NCBI GenBank assembly: GCA_031363055.1
Contig: JANLTP010000017.1
Span: forward strand, 1 to 5,715
DNA length: 5,715 bases
DNA from: JANLTP01 sp031363055
GTDB taxonomy: Bacteria; Pseudomonadota; Gammaproteobacteria; Burkholderiales; Burkholderiaceae_E
Direction: 5' to 3'
The notes below the pieces were generated by a model. That model worked only from the letters and a program-made list of their open reading frames with translations. It was not told the origin of the DNA and searched no databases. Made by a program: the position numbers and the translations under genes. This document shows, in pieces, positions 1 through 5,249 of this stretch. Positions within the stretch are counted from its first letter, which is position 1. Each line of letters starts with the position of its first letter.

Positions 1-82
1 ATATGGCGAACCATCCGCCACGCAGATCCGCTCGAGAGTTCAGTGAACGTATCATCACGATTCCACCCACCGAGGATCCCCC
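1..82 (+). other. leader upstream of the VOC gene, possibly the tail of an off-window gene
   Basis: No complete gene is visible here. Frame 3 stays open from the window edge to a TGA at 84-86, which would overlap the VOC start codon as ATGA, a common operon junction. Frame 2 is open to a TGA at 44-46. Either could be the 3' end of an upstream gene, but at most 28 codons are visible and neither tail resembles a family I know. No convincing promoter was seen in these bases, which fits transcription arriving from further left. Confidence 0.3.
72..75 (+). promoter_or_regulatory. Shine-Dalgarno of the VOC gene
   Basis: GAGG lies 7 nt upstream of the ATG at 83. This decides the start in favour of 83, over the GTG at 43 that opens a different reading frame. 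Confidence 0.7.
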
Positions 83-502
83 ATGAACTTCAAATTCCAC
101 CACCTAAACCTCTGCAGCGACAGCCTGCCCCGCCTGACCCAGTTCTACCAAACCCTGTTCGATCTCGGCACCATCAAAGACGAGGAACACACGCGCGTCA
201 ACAGCGAGCGCTCCGGCAGCGGTTACAGCGGCAAGGTCGACTTCCTGTGCGACGGTGCCATCGAAGTCCACTGGGCCGAGCGCGACCTCGATACTGGCTT
301 CAAGATGAACAAGATCGTCAACCCGATGGCACGCGGACATTTCTGCTTTCGCACCGACGACATCAAAGGCTTCATGCGCCGTTGTGACGAGCGCGGAATT
401 CGTTACTCCGATTACGGCAAATGGGCAATCGCCGGTTGGTACCAGGTATTTCTGCAGGACCCCGACGGCAACGTCATCGAAGTCCACCAGCCCAATATGT
501 AA
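83..502 (+). CDS. VOC-family (glyoxalase/dioxygenase fold) metalloprotein
   Basis: This 139-residue protein has the vicinal oxygen chelate fold of two beta-alpha-beta-beta-beta modules. Seen directly: the start FKFHHLNL supplies His7, IEVHW supplies Glu61, GHFCF supplies His86 and the closing DPDGNVIEV supplies Glu133. These match in order and spacing the four metal ligands of glyoxalase I (His, Glu, His, Glu), so a divalent-metal enzyme is likely. The family also includes isomerases, epimerases, extradiol dioxygenases and fosfomycin or bleomycin resistance proteins, and the substrate cannot be assigned. The length is normal for a single-chain VOC protein. No signal peptide is present, so it should be cytoplasmic. 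The ATG at 83 has a good Shine-Dalgarno. The stop at 500-502 directly abuts the ATG of the GNAT gene, so the two are very probably co-transcribed. Confidence 0.92.
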   Translation: MNFKFHHLNLCSDSLPRLTQFYQTLFDLGTIKDEEHTRVNSERSGSGYSGKVDFLCDGAIEVHWAERDLDTGFKMNKIVNPMARGHFCFRTDDIKGFMRRCDERGIRYSDYGKWAIAGWYQVFLQDPDGNVIEVHQPNM

Positions 503-1321
503 ATGCAAATCGCAGCCGTGCCGCCGAACGACCTTGCGCGAACGATCGCCGATGCCTACCGCTGGCATCGTCGATTGGGTAACACTCAGATCGTCACACG
601 GCACTGCCACATCGTCGCCGATCCGTCGCGACCTGAAGTCTGGGATTCAAATCACGCCGATGAAGTAACTGCTCAAAGTGACCTCGAAATGGACGAGGTG
701 TTCGATGCCATGAACCAACACCTCGCCCATACGAATTGGCGGGTCGTTCACACCGACTTATTCACCCCCGATTTGTGTCTGACCCGCCTGGCGCAGGAAG
801 GCTACATCGAGCGTCCTGTGACGATCCAGTTGGCGCTACACGGCAAGATCAAGGATCGCGGCAGCGCGATCGATATGCATCCGGTCACGACCGACTCCGA
901 TTGGCAAAGCCTGCTAACGCTTGTGATTGCCGACCACGCCGAGGGACTGCGCACCGGCGGACTCGACATTTCGCCAGACATCAGCGCCGGCATGGTCGCG
1001 GCCTACAAAGCGAAAAGTCCCGCCTGCCAGTTCTACCTCGCGATGCAGGGCGCAGACCCGAGCGCTTACGGCGCGTGTGCCGCCGCGCCCAACGGAGCCG
1101 GCATGATCGAGGATCTGTTCACCCTGCAGTCCGCCAGGCGTCAGGGAATCGCGACGGCGATGATTGCGGCCTTCAGCGACCAACTGCGCGACGCAGGTTG
1201 CCACACGGTCTTTCTCGGCGCACTGGCCGGCGAGCGCGCCCAGCATTTGTATGCTCGATTGGGGTTTCTTCCCGTTACGGTCAGCCGGTCGTGGGTAAGG
1301 GAGGTAGGGGCCAGATACTGA
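503..1321 (+). CDS. GNAT-family acetyltransferase with an extra N-terminal domain
   Basis: This is a 272-residue protein. The C-terminal half (about residues 122-262) is a GNAT domain. The acetyl-CoA pyrophosphate-binding motif A is visible as LQSARRQGIATAM, fitting R/Q-x-x-G-x-G/A at Arg212, Gly215 and Ala217. Motif B is LYARLGF, with Tyr250 and the GF at 254-255. The first 115 or so residues are not needed for a minimal GNAT fold. They carry WHRRLGN and RPEVWDSNH near residues 21-51 and probably form a degenerate GNAT-like or substrate-binding domain. The acceptor is unknown: small molecule, antibiotic and protein are all possible. The ATG at 503 follows the VOC stop with zero spacing and has no recognisable Shine-Dalgarno, so initiation probably depends on ribosomes finishing the VOC gene. 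The TGA stop at 1319-1321 leaves a complete C-terminus. Confidence 0.87.
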   Translation: MQIAAVPPNDLARTIADAYRWHRRLGNTQIVTRHCHIVADPSRPEVWDSNHADEVTAQSDLEMDEVFDAMNQHLAHTNWRVVHTDLFTPDLCLTRLAQEGYIERPVTIQLALHGKIKDRGSAIDMHPVTTDSDWQSLLTLVIADHAEGLRTGGLDISPDISAGMVAAYKAKSPACQFYLAMQGADPSAYGACAAAPNGAGMIEDLFTLQSARRQGIATAMIAAFSDQLRDAGCHTVFLGALAGERAQHLYARLGFLPVTVSRSWVREVGARY

Positions 1322-1438
1322 CGGACGCCCAGATAGAAGACACCCGCTGTCGAACCAATCGCGGCGACCGACGCAGTCTGCAACGACCGCGTCAGGCAGA
1401 CCGATAAAACGTTAGGCTGGCATAGATACTTCAGTGAC
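1322..1438. other. convergent intergenic spacer
   Basis: This 117-bp gap separates the + strand GNAT gene from the - strand membrane-protein gene. It contains the inverted repeat GTCTGC (1376-1381) / GCAGAC (1396-1401). A second repeat, ACGTTAG (1409-1415) / CTAACGT (1443-1449), runs into the end of the membrane gene. Neither is followed by a T run on either strand, so a classical intrinsic terminator is not supported, although a shared bidirectional stop region is expected between convergent genes. Confidence 0.4.
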
Positions 1439-1816
1439 TTAGCTAACGTCACCGCGCGGCAAACAGTAAATCGCGCCGATCCCAAGTACGACGCTCAAAA
1501 TAACATTGCCCCATCCGAAAACCGACGACACGCCGCTGGTAAGTCCGATCAGAAACAACGCGATCGTGATCACATGGCCGATTGCAGTCACCTGTAGGAC
1601 ACCTCGAAGGGCTTGCTTGTCAGTGGAATTTCGCAAAACAAAGCCTATCGCACCCCACATCAACAAATAGGCACCAATGAATCGCCCAAACAGGATCGAC
1701 GCTGGAGTATCGAACTTAAATACGAGTCCGCCTGCCAGGACGGGTACCAGAAGATAGCCAAGGCCAAAAATGATTCCGATTGCACCAGCAACTGATAGAT
1801 AGGTTCGCGTATTCAT
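1439..1816 (-). CDS. small four-helix integral membrane protein, unknown function
   Basis: This 125-residue protein is dominated by hydrophobic segments at about residues 6-26, 41-61, 70-92 and 98-118, which suggests four transmembrane helices in the inner membrane. Short charged loops (RNSTDKQ near 62-68, PRGD at the C-terminus) fit such a topology. There is no cleavable signal peptide, and I see no catalytic motif or named family signature. It resembles the many DUF-type small membrane proteins of proteobacteria, but I cannot name one with confidence. The ATG at 1816 is well supported by GAGGAG six nt upstream. It stands alone, converging on the GNAT gene and separated from the Fic gene by about 480 bp, so it is probably transcribed from its own promoter. 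Confidence 0.78.
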   Translation of the reverse strand: MNTRTYLSVAGAIGIIFGLGYLLVPVLAGGLVFKFDTPASILFGRFIGAYLLMWGAIGFVLRNSTDKQALRGVLQVTAIGHVITIALFLIGLTSGVSSVFGWGNVILSVVLGIGAIYCLPRGDVS

Positions 1817-1822
1817 GTATGA

Positions 1823-1828
1823 CTCCTC
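1823..1828 (-). promoter_or_regulatory. Shine-Dalgarno of the membrane-protein gene
   Basis: On the - strand GAGGAG sits 6 nt before the ATG at 1816, a near-ideal ribosome binding site that fixes the start codon. Confidence 0.8.
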
Positions 1829-1834
1829 GATTAA

Positions 1835-1862
1835 AATGTAGGCGCTACGGATAGCTACTCAA
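1835..1862 (-). promoter_or_regulatory. possible sigma-70-type promoter of the membrane-protein gene
   Basis: On the - strand TTGAGT (1857-1862, -35-like, 4 of 6 consensus) is separated by 16 bp from TACATT (1835-1840, -10-like, 4 of 6). It would give a leader of roughly 10-15 nt before the GAGGAG and ATG. The match is modest and could be chance. Confidence 0.3.
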
Positions 1863-2043
1863 GGCGCGTTTTCGGCAAGTTGAGCCACGATCACACCAGC
1901 GTAAATGCCAGTTTTTAAGTTGATCGACCCCGACATTGCTTTTTGCTTTTCTATGGGGTGTTGATGAGTCGCGTGAGCACCTGCCTTTCGTTTGTAGGCG
2001 ATCTATCGTGATCGCGTGAAACAGTAAGTACAGATTGAGGGAC

Positions 2044-2085
2044 TGCTTAGCGTCAAAGCGTGAGCAACAATAATACGCCTAAGCA
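2044..2085. repeat. imperfect inverted repeat / stem-loop
   Basis: TGCTTAG-CGT (2044-2053) pairs with ACGCCTAAGCA (2075-2085), giving a 10-bp stem with one bulged base around a loop of about 21 nt. Outer bases 2040-2042 and 2087-2089 can add three further pairs across a mismatch. No T run follows on either strand, so it is not a standard terminator. Its function is unknown. Confidence 0.45.
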
Positions 2086-2296
2086 ATCCAGACGACACTC
2101 GCTAATTCATGACTTTTGAGTCACGCCCCTGGATTACCAGACCCGCGCTTTTGAAATCCGGCGATACGATTTGATAGTTTAATTTTGAAAGAATTCTGGC
2201 CTGCTTTTGATCGCCTGCGCTGAAGTCGCCAGTGGGAGCGAAACAGCGTGAATTGGCTAGAACATCAAGCACCACAAGGCATTTGAAAGAAGGACC

Positions 2297-3475
2297 CTAC
2301 AACCCCTGTGCAGCCTCTGGATAAAGCGCCGGAAAAAGAAATTGCAACGCCTCGAGCGGCAACCCCAATCGTACCGGCCCGAGCTTGCTGTCGCTAACCA
2401 TCAGACCATTACTCAAAAGATGCGACAGTAAAGTCCGTGCAGTGCGTTCGCCGAGCCCGGTCATTTGCGTAAATTCGGCGCGGCTCAGAGGCCCGGAAGC
2501 AAACACGTAATGAAGTGGCAGGATGGCCTCCTTGCGCATTCCGCTCGCGCCCGCTCGTTCGGTCTGCACCCGAAATAGAACCAGCGCTTCAATCCGACGT
2601 TTCATGTCATCGAGATCGAGTACTTTCTTGATGAAGCCAACCTGGTCTTCACAGATCGACAGGAAGAACTCTACCCACTCAAACAAGCCCGCCTCGGTCA
2701 GATTTCCTCGGCCATCAAGATCGCCACGCCGAGGCGCGTCAGCATTGGCAAGCCGGGCGTAGTAAGCGTCTCGTTGCCGGGCAAAACCCCGATTGACCGA
2801 CCATAGCCCGTCGCTCAGAGGCCACAATGCACTGTGCAACTGTAACCGGGTAGCGCGGCCATTGCCGTCGAGAAATGGGTGTACCCAAGCCATGCGGTGA
2901 TGGGCGCAGGCGGTTGCGATCAAATGCATGTCCGCAGTTTGCTCGGCACCATACACTTCGTCGAATCGTGCGAAAAATCTTGGTAGCGACTCGAAGCGTG
3001 GCGGGACATGTTGGCCAACCGCGACATTTTCGGTACGCACGCCGCCAGGCTCGATGACCCGCCCATCACTGATGCGTTCCTCGGTGAGAAGTCGTTCATA
3101 AAGCGCCTTGTGAGCCGCCAGCAAGAATGCCGTGGTAAGCGTTTTAGCACCGCCGTCCACACGTTGCTCGAGTTCGCGCTCGGCCTCAATGTGGGCGATT
3201 GCCAGACGCTGCAGCTTCGCAATATCGCTGTCGGGCGAAAATTCTTTCTTCAGCGCGCGCTCGATATTGAGTGGCGATGTGCTCTGTCCCTCGATACGGT
3301 TGCTGTAGTAGGAATTCATTGACCGTACGAGCTCGCGCAGACTGGTCTGGGTCGCAGCATGGATCTTGCCTTGAAGGCCAGTCGAATCGCGACAGATTGC
3401 AGCGGCCCGAACCCGCAGGATCTCGAGATTGAACTGGGGCAATAATGGCTCAAACTGATGAGGAGAGTCGTACAT
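2297..3475 (-). CDS. Fic-family protein (probable AMPylase) with N-terminal inhibitory motif and C-terminal winged helix
   Basis: This 392-residue protein is full length for the large Fic group. In order: the N-terminal region carries SNRIEG (Ser58, Glu62, Gly63), matching the inhibitory-helix motif [S/T]xxxE[G/N], in which the Glu blocks productive ATP binding. The flap segment EPGGVR (142-147) precedes the active site. The Fic motif HPFLDGNGRATR (199-210) has the catalytic His199, the metal-binding Asp203 and the anion-hole GNGR. A winged-helix-like domain follows at about 320-375 (LSRAEFTQMTGLGERTAR is its probable helix-turn-helix). By family knowledge such proteins transfer AMP from ATP to a hydroxyl side chain of a target protein and often modify themselves. 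The placement of the inhibitory motif before the Fic core is the class II arrangement, so no separate antitoxin is expected and none is seen next to it. The target is unknown. The ATG at 3475 has only a weak AGGT upstream. Confidence 0.96.
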   Translation of the reverse strand: MYDSPHQFEPLLPQFNLEILRVRAAAICRDSTGLQGKIHAATQTSLRELVRSMNSYYSNRIEGQSTSPLNIERALKKEFSPDSDIAKLQRLAIAHIEAERELEQRVDGGAKTLTTAFLLAAHKALYERLLTEERISDGRVIEPGGVRTENVAVGQHVPPRFESLPRFFARFDEVYGAEQTADMHLIATACAHHRMAWVHPFLDGNGRATRLQLHSALWPLSDGLWSVNRGFARQRDAYYARLANADAPRRGDLDGRGNLTEAGLFEWVEFFLSICEDQVGFIKKVLDLDDMKRRIEALVLFRVQTERAGASGMRKEAILPLHYVFASGPLSRAEFTQMTGLGERTARTLLSHLLSNGLMVSDSKLGPVRLGLPLEALQFLFPALYPEAAQGL

Positions 3476-3488
3476 TACGACCTATTGT

Positions 3489-3506
3489 GCCGACTTTTTT
3501 GCCGAC
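3489..3506 (-). promoter_or_regulatory. start-proximal direct-repeat element before the Fic gene (candidate operator)
   Basis: On the - strand two copies of GTCGGC-type half-sites (GTCGGCA, then GTCGGC) are separated by an A-rich spacer, with a 12-bp period. The element ends 13 nt before the Fic ATG. It lies in the 17-bp gap between a TTGAAT at 3507-3512 and a CACAAT at 3484-3489, which resemble a weak -35/-10 pair, although that promoter would leave almost no leader. Binding here by any protein would hinder transcription or initiation. The winged helix of the Fic protein is one candidate binder, by inference only. Confidence 0.5.
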
Positions 3507-3578
3507 ATTCAAGTTCTGTAAGTATCTGTTATTAAATTGATAATTAAGTCAATGAGCGCGTAAATTCCTAATAAAGTT
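3507..3578 (-). promoter_or_regulatory. AT-rich probable promoter region of the Fic gene
   Basis: This tract between the two repeat elements is markedly AT-rich compared with the genes on either side. On the - strand it contains TTGACT (3547-3552), a 5 of 6 match to a -35 box, but no good -10 box at 16-18 bp from it. The promoter is inferred from composition and position, and its exact elements are uncertain. Confidence 0.35.
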
Positions 3579-3595
3579 GCCGACTTTACTGCCGA
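3579..3595 (-). promoter_or_regulatory. distal copy of the Fic upstream direct-repeat element
   Basis: This 17-bp stretch matches the start-proximal element at 3489-3505 in 15 of 17 positions and begins exactly 90 bp from it. It keeps both GCCGA half-sites at the same 12-bp period and varies only in the spacer. Conservation of the half-sites with a variable spacer is what a protein-binding site would show. Confidence 0.5.
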
Positions 3596-3605
3596 GTGGC
3601 GCGAA

Positions 3606-3627
3606 GCAGAGCTTGCAAAGGCTCTGC
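3606..3627 (-). terminator. hairpin after the aldolase gene (possible terminator)
   Basis: GCAGAGC and GCTCTGC form a perfect 7-bp stem with an 8-nt loop, extendable by a G-U and an A-U pair. On the - strand it begins 8 nt after the aldolase stop codon, the right place to end the transporter-dioxygenase-aldolase operon. It is followed by TTCGCGCC rather than a T run, so it may act as a 3'-end stabiliser or a weak terminator. Confidence 0.4.
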
Positions 3628-3635
3628 CTCCCGCA

Positions 3636-4406
3636 CTACGCCCCCCTGAGCGCCTGAATCCCGACCCGCAAGCCTTCCTGCAACAAGCCCGTGTCATAGC
3701 TATATGAAATCATCCTGAAGCCGCGCTGTTGCCAGTCCTTCGCGGTCTCGAGGGTTGGTGCCATACATGCCGCCGTCTTGCCCAGCTTCTTGCAGGTGCT
3801 GGTCAGCCGATCGATCGTCGATTGAATCTCCGGCCGTTCGAACTGTCCCGGAATGCCCAGCGACAAGGACAGGTCGAATTGCCCGAGATGGCCACCGTCG
3901 ATGTCCTTGACCGCCAGTATCTCGGCCATGTTTTCGGCACCCTTGCGGGTTTCGATCATCGCCAGAACGAAGGTGCGCTGGTCAGCAGCGCGCATTTTTT
4001 TGGCGACATCGCCACCTTCGTAGTCGTCATGCGCGCCGCCAAACATGGCACCGCGGACACCGCGTGGTGGATACCGCGTCCAGCGGACCAGTTGTTCGGC
4101 TTCCTCGCGTGACTCGACCATCTGGAACATGAAACCCATTGCACCGATGTCGAGCAACTGTGAAACCGCAGCGTACGATTTCTCGGGCGGCCGCACAATC
4201 GGGACCAGACCGATGCCACGGCAATAGGAGAACTGGCTCTTCATATCGGCCATCGTGAAGCCGCTGTGTTCCATGTCGTAGAGTGCAAACTCGGCGCCGG
4301 CGGCGACCAGCGCGGCCGGCAATCCGGGGCTGCTGAATTCGAAAACCATTGTGCCGTACACCGAGCCACCGGCAGCCAGTTTTTTCTTGAGTGGGTTGAT
4401 TCGCAT
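3636..4406 (-). CDS. HpcH/HpaI-family class II aldolase
   Basis: This 256-residue protein has the length of the HpcH/HpaI family (4-hydroxy-2-oxoheptanedioate and 2-dehydro-3-deoxyglucarate aldolases). These are metal-dependent TIM-barrel enzymes that cleave hydroxylated 2-oxo acids to pyruvate and an aldehyde. Family residues are visible: YDMEHSGF gives the catalytic-base His47, PIVRPP gives the pyruvate-binding Arg72, MIETRKGAENM gives the metal ligand Glu152, and LGQFDLSLSLG gives the metal ligand Asp178. The true substrate is unknown. The start was placed at the ATG at 4406 because GGAGG lies 8 nt upstream. An in-frame TTG at 4427 would add 7 residues but would put that Shine-Dalgarno inside the gene. 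It is the last gene of the operon, 24 nt after the PhyH stop, and a hairpin follows. Citrate-lyase beta-like activity is a less likely alternative. Confidence 0.94.
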   Translation of the reverse strand: MRINPLKKKLAAGGSVYGTMVFEFSSPGLPAALVAAGAEFALYDMEHSGFTMADMKSQFSYCRGIGLVPIVRPPEKSYAAVSQLLDIGAMGFMFQMVESREEAEQLVRWTRYPPRGVRGAMFGGAHDDYEGGDVAKKMRAADQRTFVLAMIETRKGAENMAEILAVKDIDGGHLGQFDLSLSLGIPGQFERPEIQSTIDRLTSTCKKLGKTAACMAPTLETAKDWQQRGFRMISYSYDTGLLQEGLRVGIQALRGA

Positions 4407-4414
4407 ATGCCTAT

Positions 4415-4419
4415 CCTCC
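4415..4419 (-). promoter_or_regulatory. Shine-Dalgarno deciding the aldolase start
   Basis: On the - strand GGAGG stands 8 nt before the ATG at 4406. It lies downstream of the alternative TTG at 4427 and so supports the shorter form of the protein. Confidence 0.8.
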
Positions 4420-4430
4420 AGAGTCAATGA

Positions 4431-5234
4431 TCAGTGAGCGGCAAAGGCGGTCAGGCAGTCGTCGCCGAGCGGCTCGATCGCACTGAAGTCGCGGGCCGCC
4501 AGATAGTCCGGCCGTGCAAACGTCTTGCCTTGATTGTCAGTCGCGCAGACATTCAGGTAAAGAATCACGCGCTTCAAGGGTGTGATGTTGACGGTCGAGC
4601 CATGGACCACTTGCATATTCATGAACACAATCGAGCCAGCCGGGCCGGTGAGGTGTTCGAGTCCATATTTGTCGATGAGTTCGGACATCCGTTCCATGGT
4701 GATGTCGTAACGGTACTTTGAAGCACGGTCGCGGTCGTCGGCACCCGTCAAGGTACTGGCCTCGGAGACTACGCCTTCAACTTGCGAACCGGGGACCGCC
4801 ATCAGCGGTGCGTTGTAATCGTTGACGTCGTTCAGGAAGATCGCAATCATGATGCCCTCGTCACGCGGGACTCCGTCGACCCGGTGGTAGGTACCAAAAT
4901 CCTGATGCCAATTGACGATGGCGCCGCCGGTTTGTTTGGCGTTGACCCGTGACTGATGAACGTAGATTCGCTTGCCCAACAACTGCTCCGCAATGCCGAC
5001 CAGTTTTGGATGCCGGGCCAGCGTCGCCAGACGTGGGTCGAGCAAATGCATGCCATAGATGACATGCGGCAGGCCGTTGCGCTCGCGCATGACTTGCGGC
5101 CCATCTATCTTGACCACGTCGTCGGTAGCCGCGTTGAGTACCGCAACTTCTGTCGGCGTCAACAGTCCTTTGATGGTCACATAACCCTTGGCCCGATATT
5201 CGGCGGCGGTTTGTTGATCGACCCATTGCTTCAT
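4431..5234 (-). CDS. EctD-like PhyH-family Fe(II)/2-oxoglutarate dioxygenase
   Basis: This 267-residue protein belongs to the phytanoyl-CoA dioxygenase family, which hydroxylates small substrates using O2, Fe(II) and 2-oxoglutarate and releases CO2 and succinate. The iron triad is visible: the HxD in VNWHQDFGTYH (His110, Asp112) and the distal His211 in VVHGS. Arg222 (LKRVIL) is placed to bind 2-oxoglutarate. The stretch around the HxD, WHQDFGTYHRVDGVP, closely follows the ectoine-hydroxylase signature (WHSDFETWH..DG.P), and YVHQSRVNAK (91-100) also matches the EctD layout, as does PLMAVPGS. No ectoine genes are nearby, so the substrate is probably another small polar compound. The ATG at 5234 was chosen because GGAG lies 6 nt upstream; an in-frame ATG at 5246 lacks a Shine-Dalgarno. 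It starts 15 nt after the ABC ATPase stop and ends 24 nt before the aldolase. Confidence 0.94.
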   Translation of the reverse strand: MKQWVDQQTAAEYRAKGYVTIKGLLTPTEVAVLNAATDDVVKIDGPQVMRERNGLPHVIYGMHLLDPRLATLARHPKLVGIAEQLLGKRIYVHQSRVNAKQTGGAIVNWHQDFGTYHRVDGVPRDEGIMIAIFLNDVNDYNAPLMAVPGSQVEGVVSEASTLTGADDRDRASKYRYDITMERMSELIDKYGLEHLTGPAGSIVFMNMQVVHGSTVNITPLKRVILYLNVCATDNQGKTFARPDYLAARDFSAIEPLGDDCLTAFAAH

Positions 5235-5240
5235 GATCTT

Positions 5241-5244
5241 CTCC
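5241..5244 (-). promoter_or_regulatory. Shine-Dalgarno deciding the dioxygenase start
   Basis: On the - strand GGAG (followed by AAGATC) lies 6 nt before the ATG at 5234. It overlaps the codons just after the alternative ATG at 5246, which favours the shorter 267-residue product. Confidence 0.65.
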
Positions 5245-5249
5245 ATTGT

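Larger units (their letters stand above)
1817..2296. other. 480-bp gene-poor region between the membrane-protein and Fic genes
   Basis: No convincing gene is present: all six frames are broken often and no family is recognisable. The right-hand part is more AT-rich than the flanking genes. It contains the leader and possible promoter of the membrane-protein gene (1817-1862), a possible 25-codon ORF on the - strand (1859-1936), a long imperfect inverted repeat (2044-2085), and two short palindromes: TGACT/AGTCA at 2110-2123 and CTGG/CCAG at 2129-2140. The last 150 bp before the Fic stop show no strong hairpin with a T run, so no intrinsic terminator for the Fic gene was found. Confidence 0.5.

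Noticed and set aside
3..86. Frame 3 open to a TGA overlapping the VOC start as ATGA, like the tail of an upstream gene.
   Set aside because: At most 28 codons are visible with no recognisable family, and frame 2 offers an equally possible tail ending at 46. It is recorded only as a note in the leader entry.
104..610. 168-codon - strand ORF opposite the VOC gene.
   Set aside because: It is antisense to a gene with an intact metal-ligand set and a Shine-Dalgarno, and has no family motif of its own.
736..1407. 223-codon ORF on the + strand overlapping the GNAT gene.
   Set aside because: Its very Arg-rich composition and complete overlap with a frame containing clear GNAT motifs mark it as a shadow.
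1349..1417. attC-like arrangement: GTTAGGC at 1411-1417 fits the integron core GTTRRRY, and upstream bases form ATCG/CGAT and GTCTGC/GCAGAC arms.
   Set aside because: The matching left core (GTCGAAC) breaks the RYYYAAC rule, the arms are unequal by about 14 nt, and there is no integrase or cassette array in the window.
1964..2011. 15-codon ORF on the + strand preceded by GGGGTG.
   Set aside because: Too short, no recognisable product, and the Shine-Dalgarno resemblance is poor.
2061..2230. Protein-like phrases on the + strand in the gene-poor region, broken by several in-frame stops, suggesting a decayed gene.
   Set aside because: The open stretches are only about 20 codons and within chance expectation, and no family could be recognised.
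3509..3697. 62-codon ORF on the - strand spanning the aldolase end and the Fic upstream region.
   Set aside because: It overlaps the aldolase 3' end in another frame, covers the hairpin and a repeat element, and its Arg/Ser/Ala-rich start is typical of a shadow frame.
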